Origin: Nageia nagi
Lineage: Eukaryota > Pinophyta
Length of the DNA stretch: 64,000 bases
Assembly (NCBI GenBank): GCA_050084985.1
Contig: JBITNC010000001.1
Span: 121,396,001 to 121,460,000, forward strand
Reading direction: 5' to 3'
The notes under the pieces were generated by a model, which was given only the letters and a program-made list of their open reading frames with translations, was not told where the DNA came from and did no database searches. Position 1 is the stretch's first letter; each line of letters begins with the position of its first letter. The translations under genes and the position numbers were made by a program. Shown one piece after another: positions 21,967 through 33,908 of this stretch.

Positions 21967-24019
21967 CTTCCTTGTTGTGGTTTTCTCAAATTTCTACTTG
22001 GTGATTTTGAGGTAACCCTCATCAAATTTAAGGTATACCTATCCCTTAATCTTGTTTCAATTTTATTTGAAACTTCATTGGTTAATCAATTTCAATTTCT
22101 TTTTTTTTCAGTTGAAAGTTGATATCTATATTAAAATGTTTTTTATCTTGAAGATAATGGGCTCAAATTTAAAGTAAAATTTCATCTTAATTATATGTTA
22201 GTAGTATTTGAAGTTAGATCTAACATATGGTATATGGTTAGAATCTAAGATCTTGAAAAAAATTAGTGCTTCTAATTTTTTTTACTAAGTTGCAAGCTTA
22301 CAAAAATCTAATTTATGTTTTTTTAATAAAAAAAATTTAGCAAGAAAGTTAAAATATTATCTTGCTATATTTAACAAAGGTTACAAAAGCTTGCAATTAC
22401 ATATATATATATATATATATATAATTGAAAAAATTTTACCTTAAATATTTACAAGGTATTTTTAAACAAATAAGTTGTTTTTTGTTGTTTAAATAAAAAG
22501 GTAATTTTAAAAAAAAAACACAACAGTGTATTTTTTTAAAAAAGAGGACAAGCTTTATTTTTGGAAAGGCAAGTATTTTTTTATAAAAATAAAATAACAA
22601 AGTTGTTATTTAAAAAAAAAAAACAAAAGGAAATTTTTTTAAAAAAAACAAAGGTGGACTTTTCTAATTTTTTAATAAGTTGCTATTTTTAATTTTAGCT
22701 TCTTTAATATGAGCTCCTTTTATCATTTTTTTTAAAAAATAAGGAATATTTAATGAGTTAAAAAAAAAAAAAAAAGGAAAGGTGGACTTTTCTTATTTTT
22801 TAACGATTTATTTTTTTAATTTTACAATCTTTAATGAGTTTGTTTTATCTTTTTTTTTAAAGGACGAATCTTTAATGAATTAAAAAAAAGGTGGAATTTT
22901 TAATTTTTTAATAAGTTAAATTTAAGTCTTAAAGTCTTTTAAAGTATGATGCAATTTTTTAATATAATTTTTAAGTAAAGATTTAAATTGTTAATAATTA
23001 TCTATTTTTAAGTATAAATTAAATTATAATTTAATGTATTTTTTAATGTATGAGAATTTCTTTATTTACTAAATTTTCACCTTAGTGAAAAATTGATTTA
23101 CTTAAATGCATAATTATTTCAAGTATAACAAACTTTCAAGGTAAAATTGGACTAATTTATCAAGTGAGATAAATTTTTGAAAGCAATAATTATTATTTTT
23201 TATATAATATTAAATACCTTACAAACCACTTTAATTGCACACTTCTTTTAATACAATTTTTTTCTTATATTAATTTATGGCATTTTGTTTTTGTAATAAC
23301 AAACAAAAAAATGAAAGTTGTATTATATTTTAAAATTTTGTGCTTGTTATACTTGGTTATGCATATGATATTACTTTTATATTTAGATGTTAATTTATGC
23401 ACATAATTAATTTCTTGGTTAAATGAAAACATATGGTGCTTGGATGTGCATAACATGAAAATTTAGGTAAAAATTTCTTTCAAATTTTGAAATGCACTAT
23501 TTTTATTGGTTGCATTAATTTATATTGCAAAAGTCTTAGTATATTTAATATGCATTGAATTATAAAATTGATGGTTAATATAGATATTTCTTGTAAGCAC
23601 ATTATTTGAAGTAAAACTTTATGCAACTTTTCTTCAAACTATTCTCATTTTTTTAATCCTATATTGGATGAATTTTTTTATTTGTGCACATATTCTCATT
23701 TGTGCACATTGATCCTACATTGTATAGAAAAAAATTTGGTTGAATACAAATTCTTGTTGGAGTAAAGTTTGTAAACTTTCTCAACATTGAAATTATTATG
23801 CATTAATCTTCAAAAATTTTATGCACATTAGAATTGTTGTGCATTAATCTTTAAAAAATAAGTATATGAGTACTTTTGAGAAGTATACGAGTACTTTTGA
23901 GAAGTGTATGTTTCTTTTTACATTTATAAAGCTTAGTAAGATACAATAATTATTGATCATGTTACTCTTAAAGGGGAGTATAAAACCTAAGCATTCTTTT
24001 AAATAATACTTTTATAATT

Positions 24020-24190
24020 GAAAAGTTTATCTTTTTTTTTTATGGATTGATGTCACATTGTTTACATCCATATTTGGAAAGTTTATCTATGTTTATGGAT
24101 GGATGCCATATTTTTTACTTCCACATTGATAAAAGATTATCCATATTTATGGATAGATGCTATATTTTTTACTTACATATTGATGGATTG
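24020..24190 (+). repeat. Loose tandem repeat, about 55-60 bp, three copies
   Basis: Copies share AAGTTTATC or AGATTATCC, TTTATGGAT-GATG, and TTTAC-T-CATATT, at about 24020, 24077 and 24133. Confidence 0.55.
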
Positions 24191-24249
24191 TACCACATTA
24201 CTATTTATTATCAAGTATAAAATTTAAATATATTTTATATTTTTTAGTT

Positions 24250-24448
24250 GACTATAAGTATTGGCTAGGCATCTTTGTGATGACTTATAGTGAACCATAA
24301 ATTTAAGTATATTTTTGAATTCTTATTATATGGTGACTATAAGTATTAGCTTGATATCTTCGTGATGATTTATAGTACATCACAAATTCAAGTATATTTT
24401 TGAATTCTTATTATATAGTGACTATAAGTATTGGCTTAGCATCTTTGA
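24250..24448 (+). repeat. Tandem repeat, 85-bp period, 2.3 copies
   Basis: GACTATAAGTATT occurs at 24250, 24335 and 24420, with AAGTATATTTTTGAATTCTT shared by the first two units. Confidence 0.85.
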
Positions 24449-25654
24449 CTTCCATATTAGGAAGTTATATCCATGACAATGGATTGTTTGCACATTGTTG
24501 AAGTGGTTAAAAAAGTTTACCCTTCTCCAAAATTGTAATTGTTTAATAAAATTTGAATCCATGTTGATGGATTAATTTTAATAAATTTTATTATATACAT
24601 CTTGACTAGTAGCATATTCAAGTTGATATTTTATGATTTATGCACCTTGACATAGTAGTTAAGATGGTATTTTATAATTTATTCTTCATCTATGCTACAG
24701 TATTGTTAAAGGAGAATATAAAAATTCAAATCAACATGTTTGTAAGTAGATAAGAACTTATGTATGTAGATTATTTTATTTTATAAATCTTAGCTTTGTA
24801 TTTAGTCAAGTTCACATTGGTGGCTTGAAAATTTTGATTTAATCAATGGTTATACCTTTGAAAATCTTAACTTGGTGATAGTCAAGATCACATTTAATTA
24901 TTTATGATACAGTTAAGATAACATGGTCACATAAGTATTTATTTGGTAAAATTATCATTAAAAAAAATTAAATTATGAAATATTATGATGTGATGAAACC
25001 CTCATATACCTTCAATAAATACAAAATAATGATCTAAAATAAATAAATATAAATATCAAAAATTAATTTTTTTTATGATAATTGATAATATTTTTGTTGA
25101 GAATGCATTTATATAACTTAGTTGATTATGCATTTGATAATGTTGTGCACATATGATACTTTTAATATCATGTTATGGATGATACATTTTTTTTGGTATG
25201 CACATGTGATATTTAGTTGATGATGTATATCATATTTGATGTTATGCATATGTGATGAATTAGTATCTTTATGCATTATTTGATCAAGTTATAGATGATA
25301 TTTTATCTTATATGAGTGTATATAATGTATCTAATTGATCTTATTTATAAGTTGTTTATAGCTTGCATGTTCTTCTTGAGATTGCAAGTTACTTCGAGTA
25401 TACAAGCTCATAGAGGCTCATCATATCAACATGTTGTTGAATGACTACTCTTATTCAAAGAAACTATTTTTTGGTTAATAATTGTATTATAAAATAATTT
25501 TTTAAAATATTTAAGTAGTTGAGCCATTGTAGAACCATATATATTCTATTACTTTTTCAAATTGGTAAAAATTCTTATCTCCTTTTATATCTCTATGGAG
25601 GAGAACTCTCTTACTCTTTATATGTCTTTTTGACTCCTTACTCAATATTGCATT

Positions 25655-25663
25655 AAGAGGGAG
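25655..25663 (+). other. Element C polypurine tract
   Basis: AAGAGGGAG lies directly before the 3' LTR. Confidence 0.8.
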
Positions 25664-26143
25664 TGTTGAAAATTGTAATGTAACATTATGTAATATTTTT
25701 CTTTAATATAAATTCACTTAATACTTAAAGTATCTTTAGATACCTTAAAGTATTAAGAGAAATGAATATAGAAAGAGAAATAAATATAGAAATACCTTGA
25801 ACTTTACCTTTGGGTAAAATAAAGGTTAAAGGGTGGGTTTCTTCTTATAAATAGAGAGGTGCCCCTTTCATTATGTAACTTGATCAAGCATAGTAATGTT
25901 TATCTTGTAGAGTTGTAGGAATGCTCTTGTAAGAGATTTTTTAAGGATTTTTAAGAGAGTTATCTTGTGAGAAGTAAGAAAATGATAGTTTAAAATAGAT
26001 GTACTCTTAAGATATGGAAGAACCATTATACATGATATGTTACTTTTTGTATAATTTATTATTACTTTGCTTGAAAGATGAATGTTAGATTTGTTAAAGA
26101 AGCTTCAAGGTGATCTTGGTTTATGAAATCTTTAATTCCATCA
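25664..26143 (+). repeat. Element C 3' LTR
   Basis: Aligns end to end with 21475-21952 with scattered substitutions. TATA box at 25856-25866. Confidence 0.92.
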
Positions 26144-26148
26144 TGCTA

Positions 26149-27400
26149 AAGGGGCACTCAATATTATGGGTAAATTCTTGGGGCCTCACCCATACATTGA
26201 TACAATTCATGAATGGGGTTTTCAAATATGGAAATTTATAGGAAGGTTTAACTTGGTAGCTATCCCAAATGGCTTCTTTATGATCAAGTTCAGTTCAAAG
26301 GAGGATTTGAAAAAAGTGATGTGTGGAGGATCATGGATGTTTGGACAAAGAGGGATGTTCCTGATGGTATACTAATTTTGATCCAAAAACTCAAAATATC
26401 ACCTTTATTCCCATATGTGTAAGATTACCAATATTTCCCTTTCAATTTTGACACAATCAAGTCCTAATTCGTATTTGGAACTAGCTAGCTAACCTAATCA
26501 CTATTGATAGAGCAACTTGAGCTAATACTCATATGGTCTTTGCTCAATTATATGTTAATATGTATATTGCAACATAGTTACCTAGTTCTATCATGATAAT
26601 TTCTAAATTAGGGGAATTGGTTCAGCCTTTAGAATATGAAAACCCCTAACCATAATGTGAGTTGTGTAAGAAAAAAGGATATATTTATTCCTTTTGGCCT
26701 CTCAAGAAATAAGATAATAAAAAATGTAGGTGTGAAAGAAGAAATAAGGGCTCTTGGGAGCCTAGCACAAGTTACTAAGGTTGGTGAACCCTTAGAGAAG
26801 GTTGTAAAAGAGGCCTCCTAAGGAAAACATTATCAAGATAGATATAGAAATGCAATAAATATTGAAATGATCTCTACATGTAATACCTTTTCAGGAGTAG
26901 ATATTGAAGAACCTACATCAAAGGAGATACTCCAAGAGATACCCAATGAACTAATATAGTTGGAGGGGATAACCAAATAGAAGGAGAAATGTGTTGACAT
27001 TAATAAGAAGGAATATAGTTTAGAGATTCAAGATAAACTAAAATAATTTGTAGGAAATGAATCTAAGGAATAAGATCTAATTATTTCTCAAACTCTTAGG
27101 GATACTAAAACCATGGCTAAGAAACCTAGAGATTAGTTGGATAGGGCAAGAGGGAATGGAGATTTTAGAATTGGTTAACCAAATAATAGGTATGATTCCT
27201 TCTTTAGCTCCAATGCAAAAATTTATGGTTGAGGAGGAAGATTCAAATTACTTGGAAGACAATATGATGATAACACTTGGAAGAACTTGTAATCAGAAGA
27301 AAAAGGGGCAAAGTCACATTAGCAAGGAACACTTAGGAAGACCCTTGAGAGGAGCAATTAAAGCTAGAGAAACAAAAGTTGATATTGCTAGAGGAACCTA
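26149..27400 (+). pseudogene. LINE L ORF1 (nucleic-acid-binding protein)
   Basis: Resumes right after element C. The clearest frame, 26166-26375, reads MGKFLGPHPYIDTIHEWGFQ, WKFIGRF and GFFMIKFSSKEDLKKVM, then GGSWMFGQRG, which fits the DUF4283-type RNA-binding region of plant LINE ORF1. After a stop, other phases continue with family-like text and, near 26640-26700, C--CKKKGYIYSFWPLKK, resembling the zinc knuckle that ends this region with His changed to Tyr. The remainder (26760-27400) is hydrophilic and acidic, as usual for the ORF1 tail. Function in the family is RNA binding during target-primed reverse transcription. Confidence 0.78.
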
Positions 27401-27447
27401 AATGGTTCTAGTAAGAGGTGGAGGGAAAAAATTATCTAGCTTAAATC

Positions 27448-27871
27448 ATGAATATTCTTTCTTAGAATCTTAGGGGTATTAATGCCCCAAAAAGGCATAG
27501 AAGTATGTTATCTCTAAAGAAAGATACCATACCTAATGTTGTAATGCTCCAAGAAACTAATGTAATTGAAGGTGATGCGAATCAGGTCAAAAACATCATA
27601 TTGAAAGAAGCAAATAGTGCAATCTTTCTAGCCATTAGGAGATTCATAGGTATGTTAGGTCTATAGGATAGGAATAAATTATAAGGTAGAGTAATTATGA
27701 CTAATTCAAATTTATGTTCAATTTTATTCACTTCTATAATTAATAAAGAGCAATGGATTCTTACCAATATCTATGCTCCAATAACTTGTGTGGGAAAAAA
27801 ACTTTATGAAATTCCTTAAAACATATGGGTAGAAAATCATCTTCCAGAATATGAAAGAAAAAATGAAGGAA
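27448..27871 (+). pseudogene. LINE L ORF2 endonuclease, first part
   Basis: Starts at ATG 27448 with MNILS-NLRGINAPKRHRSM and NVVMLQET, the N-terminal signature of the apurinic-type endonuclease of plant LINEs (N-RG, then LQET with the catalytic Glu). Near 27750 it reads WILTNIYAPIT. The reading frame is then broken by insert X within the sequence that should lead to the AGDFN motif; that motif lies at 36120. Stops and frameshifts are present. Confidence 0.8.
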
Positions 27872-28439
27872 GGTGGAGAGGAAGGTGTTCTCATCAACAC
27901 ACCCTAAGGATAACTTCTATTACCCCATGCATGTAGGCTGATGAGAATATATCTGCAATAATACCTCCCAAAGTACAATCACTAATAAGGGAGAATTACA
28001 AAAGATCAATGTGATGTCTCAAAAATATGTAGATACCTCTAGGTAGAACTAAGTGTCTCCCACTAGGAAGAAAGAAGCTAAGAGGTATAAATATGTAATC
28101 TTCCCAATCCAATAAAGTATGAGAAGGAGGGAACATCATCAAATCTAATATTGATGAAAATGAAGGAAGTTACGAACCATGTAGAAGAAAGGATTTCGCT
28201 AAAAAATAGATAGTGATGGTGATGGAACTACAACCAAATGATCACCATGTGATGAGTCAAAAGACTCAATGTGTTGCATAAAGAAAACATCTATGAAAGA
28301 AACAAAATAAAGAGGCAAATAAACCTTAAGATATTCTCTAGGATCTCCTAAAGAGATTCCAACTGAAGATGCAAGTGAAGGAGACTCAAAATAGAGCTCA
28401 TTAAAATCCTACTACAAGATAAAGGAAGAAAGAGAAGAA

Positions 28440-28800
28440 TCCAAGGCAGTAGTAGTAGAAAGAGAATAAGGTGGCTCATCCAAGTAAACAAGGCTATCAT
28501 AATAATATCCTCAAGAGGGCCAACATGAGCAAATATATAGAATAAAGAGTTAAGCTACTCATGAAGATCAACATCATCAACAATGTGTGACTCAATGAAG
28601 ATAAAAGCAAAATCATCAAGAAAGTGATCAAAATTCTAAATGAGAGCAATACATGAAATATCATTAAATAAATATATGAGTTCCTCATGAAGATCAACAA
28701 CATCTAAAATTTACAACTCAATAAAAAGAGAAGAAATCCCATCCAAGATATCCTCCAAATTCTCTAAAATAGAATCAACAACATGATCTTACAATTCAAT
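28440..28800 (-). repeat. Acidic coding repeat, 126-bp period
   Basis: ATGAAGATCAACA occurs at 28561 and 28687. On the minus strand both units read in one phase with DDVDLHE or DVVDLHEEL, followed by LF--I and, further on, FIES or FIEL. Stops fall where TAG could derive from CAG. The units of 42 residues are Asp/Glu/Leu/Ile/Phe-rich. The family is unknown. Confidence 0.6.
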
Positions 28801-31800
28801 ATCTTCTTCAACTTCTCATTCACTAAATCTTCATGCATTAAGGCATATTCATCTAAGAGAGCCTCAAAATATGCACAAAGTAGTGAGAAATATGTATGTG
28901 ACATTGAAATAGAGTTTCAATCAAAGGGTAGTAAGATACCACAGTAAACACTATCAGTAGTGTAGCAAATGATGGTAGTCACATCATAGAGTTTGGACTT
29001 CCAAAAGTACCACTCACATGAGTGAAGACAAGGTGCTAGAAAAAAACTAAGAAGATATGGTTGAAGATCATAAGAGAACAAGTGATCAACAAGAATCTCA
29101 TACTAAGTAGGATATAAATCCCAATCAACTAATGGAGTGATAGGAAAACTTGAGAAATCCTCCATTGTAGTCACCTAGATAAGATGACTAAAATGACCCC
29201 CCCAAAAAGTATGCCTTTTATGCAAATAAATACATTCCAAATAAATGCCTTTATAATTTAGGTGTACAACCAAATCTACTAAGAAGTACTTAGAGTCTTC
29301 TCTACATAGAAAAATATGGCATCAAAAATGGAGTCCATATGTGAAAGTTATGCAATTAATACAATTTAGGGAAAATAAATAAAAAATTTAAGCCCAAAAC
29401 TATAGAAAATTAATTAAATTGAATTTGACCAATTTAATTAATACTCTAATTCTAAAACTTTGAATTGAAATTGCATGAAGGAAAAAGGGATCATATGAGT
29501 TATCAAAATGATCAACATGGAATGAGAAACACTATGAAACTATCCATTCTGAAAAGTGGGGTTTAATAAAATAGTACTCTCAAAAAATATGACTATTATG
29601 CAAGTTGTCCAAATTTTTTGCATTTCACCTACTCTTGAATTCACCAAAACCTTAAAATTTTAGACCTATTTTTTATTTAATTTAAACACGCAAATGGTCT
29701 AGGAATACACAAGATGATCTATATGAGCATGTCAATGTTGCTAGCTAGTCAACACCCACATGGTAAGAATGGTCAAATTTGGATTAACCAATCCCTTTCA
29801 AAAACTTTTTGATGTTCATTTCTCAATGTTCACCCCATTGGAAGATGCCACATAGGTGACCCCACCATTTCTATTCACAAACTATGCAACATACATTCTG
29901 GTCATGGTATTATGGTTTTCTACTTAGGGCCCATATCACCCAAGAGAACACTCATCCATAAGGTTAAACATCTTTCCCCAATATGTAACCTTATGATTCA
30001 TAAATGCAGATAGATTATCCTAGGAAATCTTTCATCTGAAGTGGATAAGCATCATCGCCTATGGAATAGTCATTATACACTATTTTCTTAATCGTAGGTA
30101 GTATGACTACTAATTACCCTCACTTGATAATTATAGTTTTTTCAATTGCTACCCTTATCTCATAACTTATCGAGGGTAATAGATACTAGCCTTCCCATAT
30201 CTATTAGCTAGGCTCACCATGTTGCCTGACATCCCTATGCCCATATCTTGGAGAGCCATGGATATTAGAATAATATCCTTGAGTGTTTTGTATAGTATAA
30301 TAAATGTTAAAGCTAGATTATAAAGTAAAACCATTCCCACACTAACGTACTTAGGAATAATTGATCTCAGATAAATTATTAGTTTTCTAGGTTTGCATGC
30401 TTGAATCAAGTAATAGGATGTTCTTTAATTAATTGCAAACAAACCACTTGTCATACTATTAATCATGTTTGATAACAAAAGCTATAATTTCAACAAATGT
30501 GCACAAGAAGTTTCAAACAAGCTTATTCATAAAGCCATCAAAGAATATTCAATATGTGATGCAAAAATAATAATAATACTTTAAAAGTACATAATAACAA
30601 GCCTTGAAATGCTTCTAAAAGTGACTACTTCTAGCAAAGGAGTGTGATGTAGTATCTAACATACTTAGGGAATATATTTTAGTGTTCATCTAACGAACTT
30701 ATGACAACAAGAGTTTGACTAAGTTTCCTTTCTATATCAGTTTCCTAATCATTTGCCAACCCATAGTTATTAACTCTTACTTTGATTTACTAGTTTATTT
30801 GTATGCTTATCTACTATATTGTTTGATCAATCTCTTATTTACTACATGTTTACACTTCCATGTCCATTCTTCCTAGAGTATTAATTTGTTCATTAGAATC
30901 TCTTGATTTCAAACATATAGATTGTCTATTCTTAACATATGTGCTTGAGCTAAGTTCCATCTTTTCCAAATATTACATCCATATCATAATCAAAACATAA
31001 CAAGGTAATGTAGAAATACTATGGTCTTTTCCATTTTGACATTTTATGGATGTCTATTCTCTCGAGCATGTTACCTCATTTGATACATTAAATATTTATT
31101 TTCCTAAATATTTTCATTCATTATCACTAAGGAGATTCTCTTTCAATATTGAGTTATCCATGTTCCACAATATGGTTCCTTAATTCACCATTAGTTATAT
31201 TGTAATTAGGTTAGGGAGTTTAATGTAATATTTACTACGTGTTTCCAAATAATTAACAACATTTGACCACATTAGGGTTCTTGTATCATTATTTTATTTA
31301 ACCTTTCAAGACATCATTTATTTTAAAATAGTTTCATAAATTTATTAGATCCACTTATAAGCATAAACATTGGATGAGACAAAACATACTTAGATCTTGA
31401 CTTATTGTAAATATCTTACAAGTATATCATGGACATAAGGGTTGTCTACCTTAGTACATATTTGATACATAATTACATTTATTTTCAATTGATTATATAA
31501 CAATGGGTTATGGTACTATTCCATTCCCTAATGTGAATCATAATGATAGCAATACAATGAGACTAATTGTAACCCTAATTGATAGAAAAATCATGGTATA
31601 CATCAAGTGTTTCCATAAAACTACATATGATACATATAGTTCATTAACAAGTAGAATTTACATTTGTGTAGAACTATAACATAAAAGGTCTTTGATTTGT
31701 CCTCATCCACTTGGTGTATCTTCTTGACATCTTCATCTTGCATGTTCATCCCAAGCATCCAAGAGTTTTTGGATTTAGGTACTAGGAAAGGTTTTAGAGT

Positions 31801-32479
31801 AGTTGAGGATTAGGACAACTCTTTCCATGAAAAAATGCATCCTACCTTAGATGCATCACATCTCATTCATTCAATCTTTCACATTCAATCAATTTCATGC
31901 AAGGAAATGATAATCAAGTAAGCAATACTCTATTTTTTACCTTAGGAGGTTTTATGTTGTCACTAGAACTACCTCCCTTCCTCAATCATAGAATATAATT
32001 TCACCATATCGTTGATAATTTAACAAACATCCAATATAAATCATTTTGAAGAAAGTACTATTAATAATTATATTTATACATTCATCCAAAAATAATAAAT
32101 GAATTAAATAAGATCCATCAAAGGTCCATTCATTAAGAACTCATTAACTTATATTCGTTCCTTTCGTCACTTATCACCATCATACTATATTGGCAATAAA
32201 TCATACTATAGAATCAATAAATTTATGATTGATCATATTATAATTTAAATTTTAAAACAACTTTGAAACCATGATTTTAACCTTATAATGATGCTGGAGT
32301 GGTTTATTATTCTCCAAAGCTCATTTATACTTTTATTTTAATTACACAATGGGTGTAGTAGTCAATGGATTGTTTGACTAATCATTTTAATGATATTCCT
32401 TAAAATATAATGAGGCTTTAGAAGGGAAAAATAAAGCGTATCCAATCCATTTATTATTATTATTATCATTGCTCAAAAT
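28801..32479. other. Insert X, left-central part without recognised genes
   Basis: Some minus-strand coding flavour persists to about 29200, but no domain can be named. The minus-strand frame at 30409-30167 (80 codons) is unassigned. The rest is AT-rich. Confidence 0.4.
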
Positions 32480-33070
32480 ATCCATGAGAGCATTTGACCT
32501 CCACAATGAAGGAAAATTGGAGGAGCTCATATTTACCCGTGACAAAGTTGGACATCCTTAACGAAGTGAATTTGGAGGAAATCTCGTTTGCAGATGGTCG
32601 TGTATTTTCTCCTTATAACAGCTCACCAAAGTGGGAAAACTACGCCTTCTCATGCTGTAAGGATTGTGAAGATTCTCTCAGGGCGTGACCTCTTCCTTAA
32701 CATACCAACTCGTGCGTACAGATTCAAAGGCTCGATACCATACCTCCAAATTATCACAGGAAGGATCACTTTAAAACCGCAGGTCAAAAGGAAGAAATGG
32801 GGAAAAACTACTGCGATGTCCATAGTTAAAACAGGTTCAAGTTTCATATAATCCAAGCTTCAGAATTTCTAATCGATTGGTTAAATCTAAGGCCTTTCTA
32901 TTTAGAGGTTTACAAGTTGATTCTACAGAGAATATTTTCAACAAAGGTGTATCAAACAAGCCTTCAATAATCCCGACCCTGCTATCATGTGAAACAGCAT
33001 ACAAAAGTTGCATTGCAGGGGAGCGACGAGTAAAACTAGACTCTCATCAAAAAAATAATATGTGAACCTA
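32480..33070. other. CpG-bearing island inside insert X
   Basis: This 590-bp stretch is clearly richer in GC and CpG than its flanks (CCCGTGAC, CTCGTTTG, GGGCGTGACC, CTCGTGCG, GGGGAGCGACGAG). Overlapping plus-strand frames exist at 32494-32688, 32588-32851 and 32877-33065, and a minus-strand frame at 32856-32650, without recognisable domains. It may be an exon-like fragment carried by X or a more recent insertion. No product is proposed. Confidence 0.45.
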
Positions 33071-33744
33071 TTTAGCAAAGAATACAAATGATAAGTTGTT
33101 CATTGGCATATTTATACTGAGATTCAGGAAAGCTTAGTATCAATAATTCATGCCATCTTCCAAGTGGCCTTCAAGGATAACTCAAGAAAAAACAAGGAAA
33201 ACATACGGTGGAGTAATGGCTCGTGGCCAATATAAAATTATTCTTATCCAATATGCCTTGTCAAGGAATTTGCACCCATGACTAATAATTCAAACAATGA
33301 GAAAGTAAATTTTCCATTCTAGATACATCCATATATATATGGAAAAATTATACATTAAGTTTACATGCGTTACTCAAAACTCTTTAAAAAAAATAAACAA
33401 TTTCTCTTTTCAAATAAATTACAAAGTTTACAATTAAAATTCATAATCTAGACTAAATATTTTAGCATTAGTGGTTAAAATATAAGAAGAGCACCTGGAA
33501 TTAAGGATGGGCAAGGAGAAGAGTGGTATCCCTTCCTTCATATATAAGGCCAATATTTTGGAAGAGGGGAGATGAGTGTATTTTTCCCAAAGTTCCTTAG
33601 ATATTTATAGCAAAATATTGGTTTAACACTTCCAAATATTTTACTATTTGACCACCCCAAACTTTTTTTCATGGGGGACATGGAAGCTTTTTATTTTATG
33701 GTGGGATTTAACCCATTTTGTTTGTAGTTCACAAGGTCTAAATA

Positions 33745-33908
33745 GTCCTTCAAATTATTTTGCACATCTCATTTAAAATACCAAAAGGTATGGGATAGTT
33801 TTTCACTTATTTTTATACACCTCATGCAAAATATCAAAATGTATGGAGATGGTTCTTCAATTATTTTTTTACACACCTCATGCAAAATACCAAAGTGTAT
33901 GGGGAGGG
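33745..33908 (+). repeat. Tandem repeat, about 53-56 bp, three copies
   Basis: Copies share CTTCAATTATTTT, ACACCTCATGCAAAATA and CAAAATGTATGG, at about 33745, 33800 and 33853. Confidence 0.7.

Larger units (their letters stand above)
21967..25654 (+). other. Element C interior, non-coding
   Basis: No protein homology. The part from 22,440 to 22,930 is dense in A and T runs with three loose copies of GGTGGACTTTTCT-ATTTTTTAA (near 22650, 22780, 22886). Two clearer tandem repeats follow (separate entries). Confidence 0.65.
21475..26143 (+). mobile_element. Element C: non-coding LTR retrotransposon (4.67 kb)
   Basis: Two LTRs of 478 and 480 bp (21475-21952, 25664-26143) start TGTTGRAAATTRTAATGTAA and end CCATCA. 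A primer site follows the left LTR and a polypurine tract precedes the right one. The flanks are TACTA (21470-21474) and TGCTA (26144-26148), a five-base duplication with one transition. The 3.7-kb interior has no gag or pol homology and many A/T tracts and short repeats, so this is a large non-autonomous derivative. It interrupts the ORF1 region of LINE L. Confidence 0.9.

Noticed and set aside
32480-33070. Naming a host gene for the CpG-bearing island
   Set aside because: None of the frames on either strand shows a motif I can tie to a family, so no product is given.
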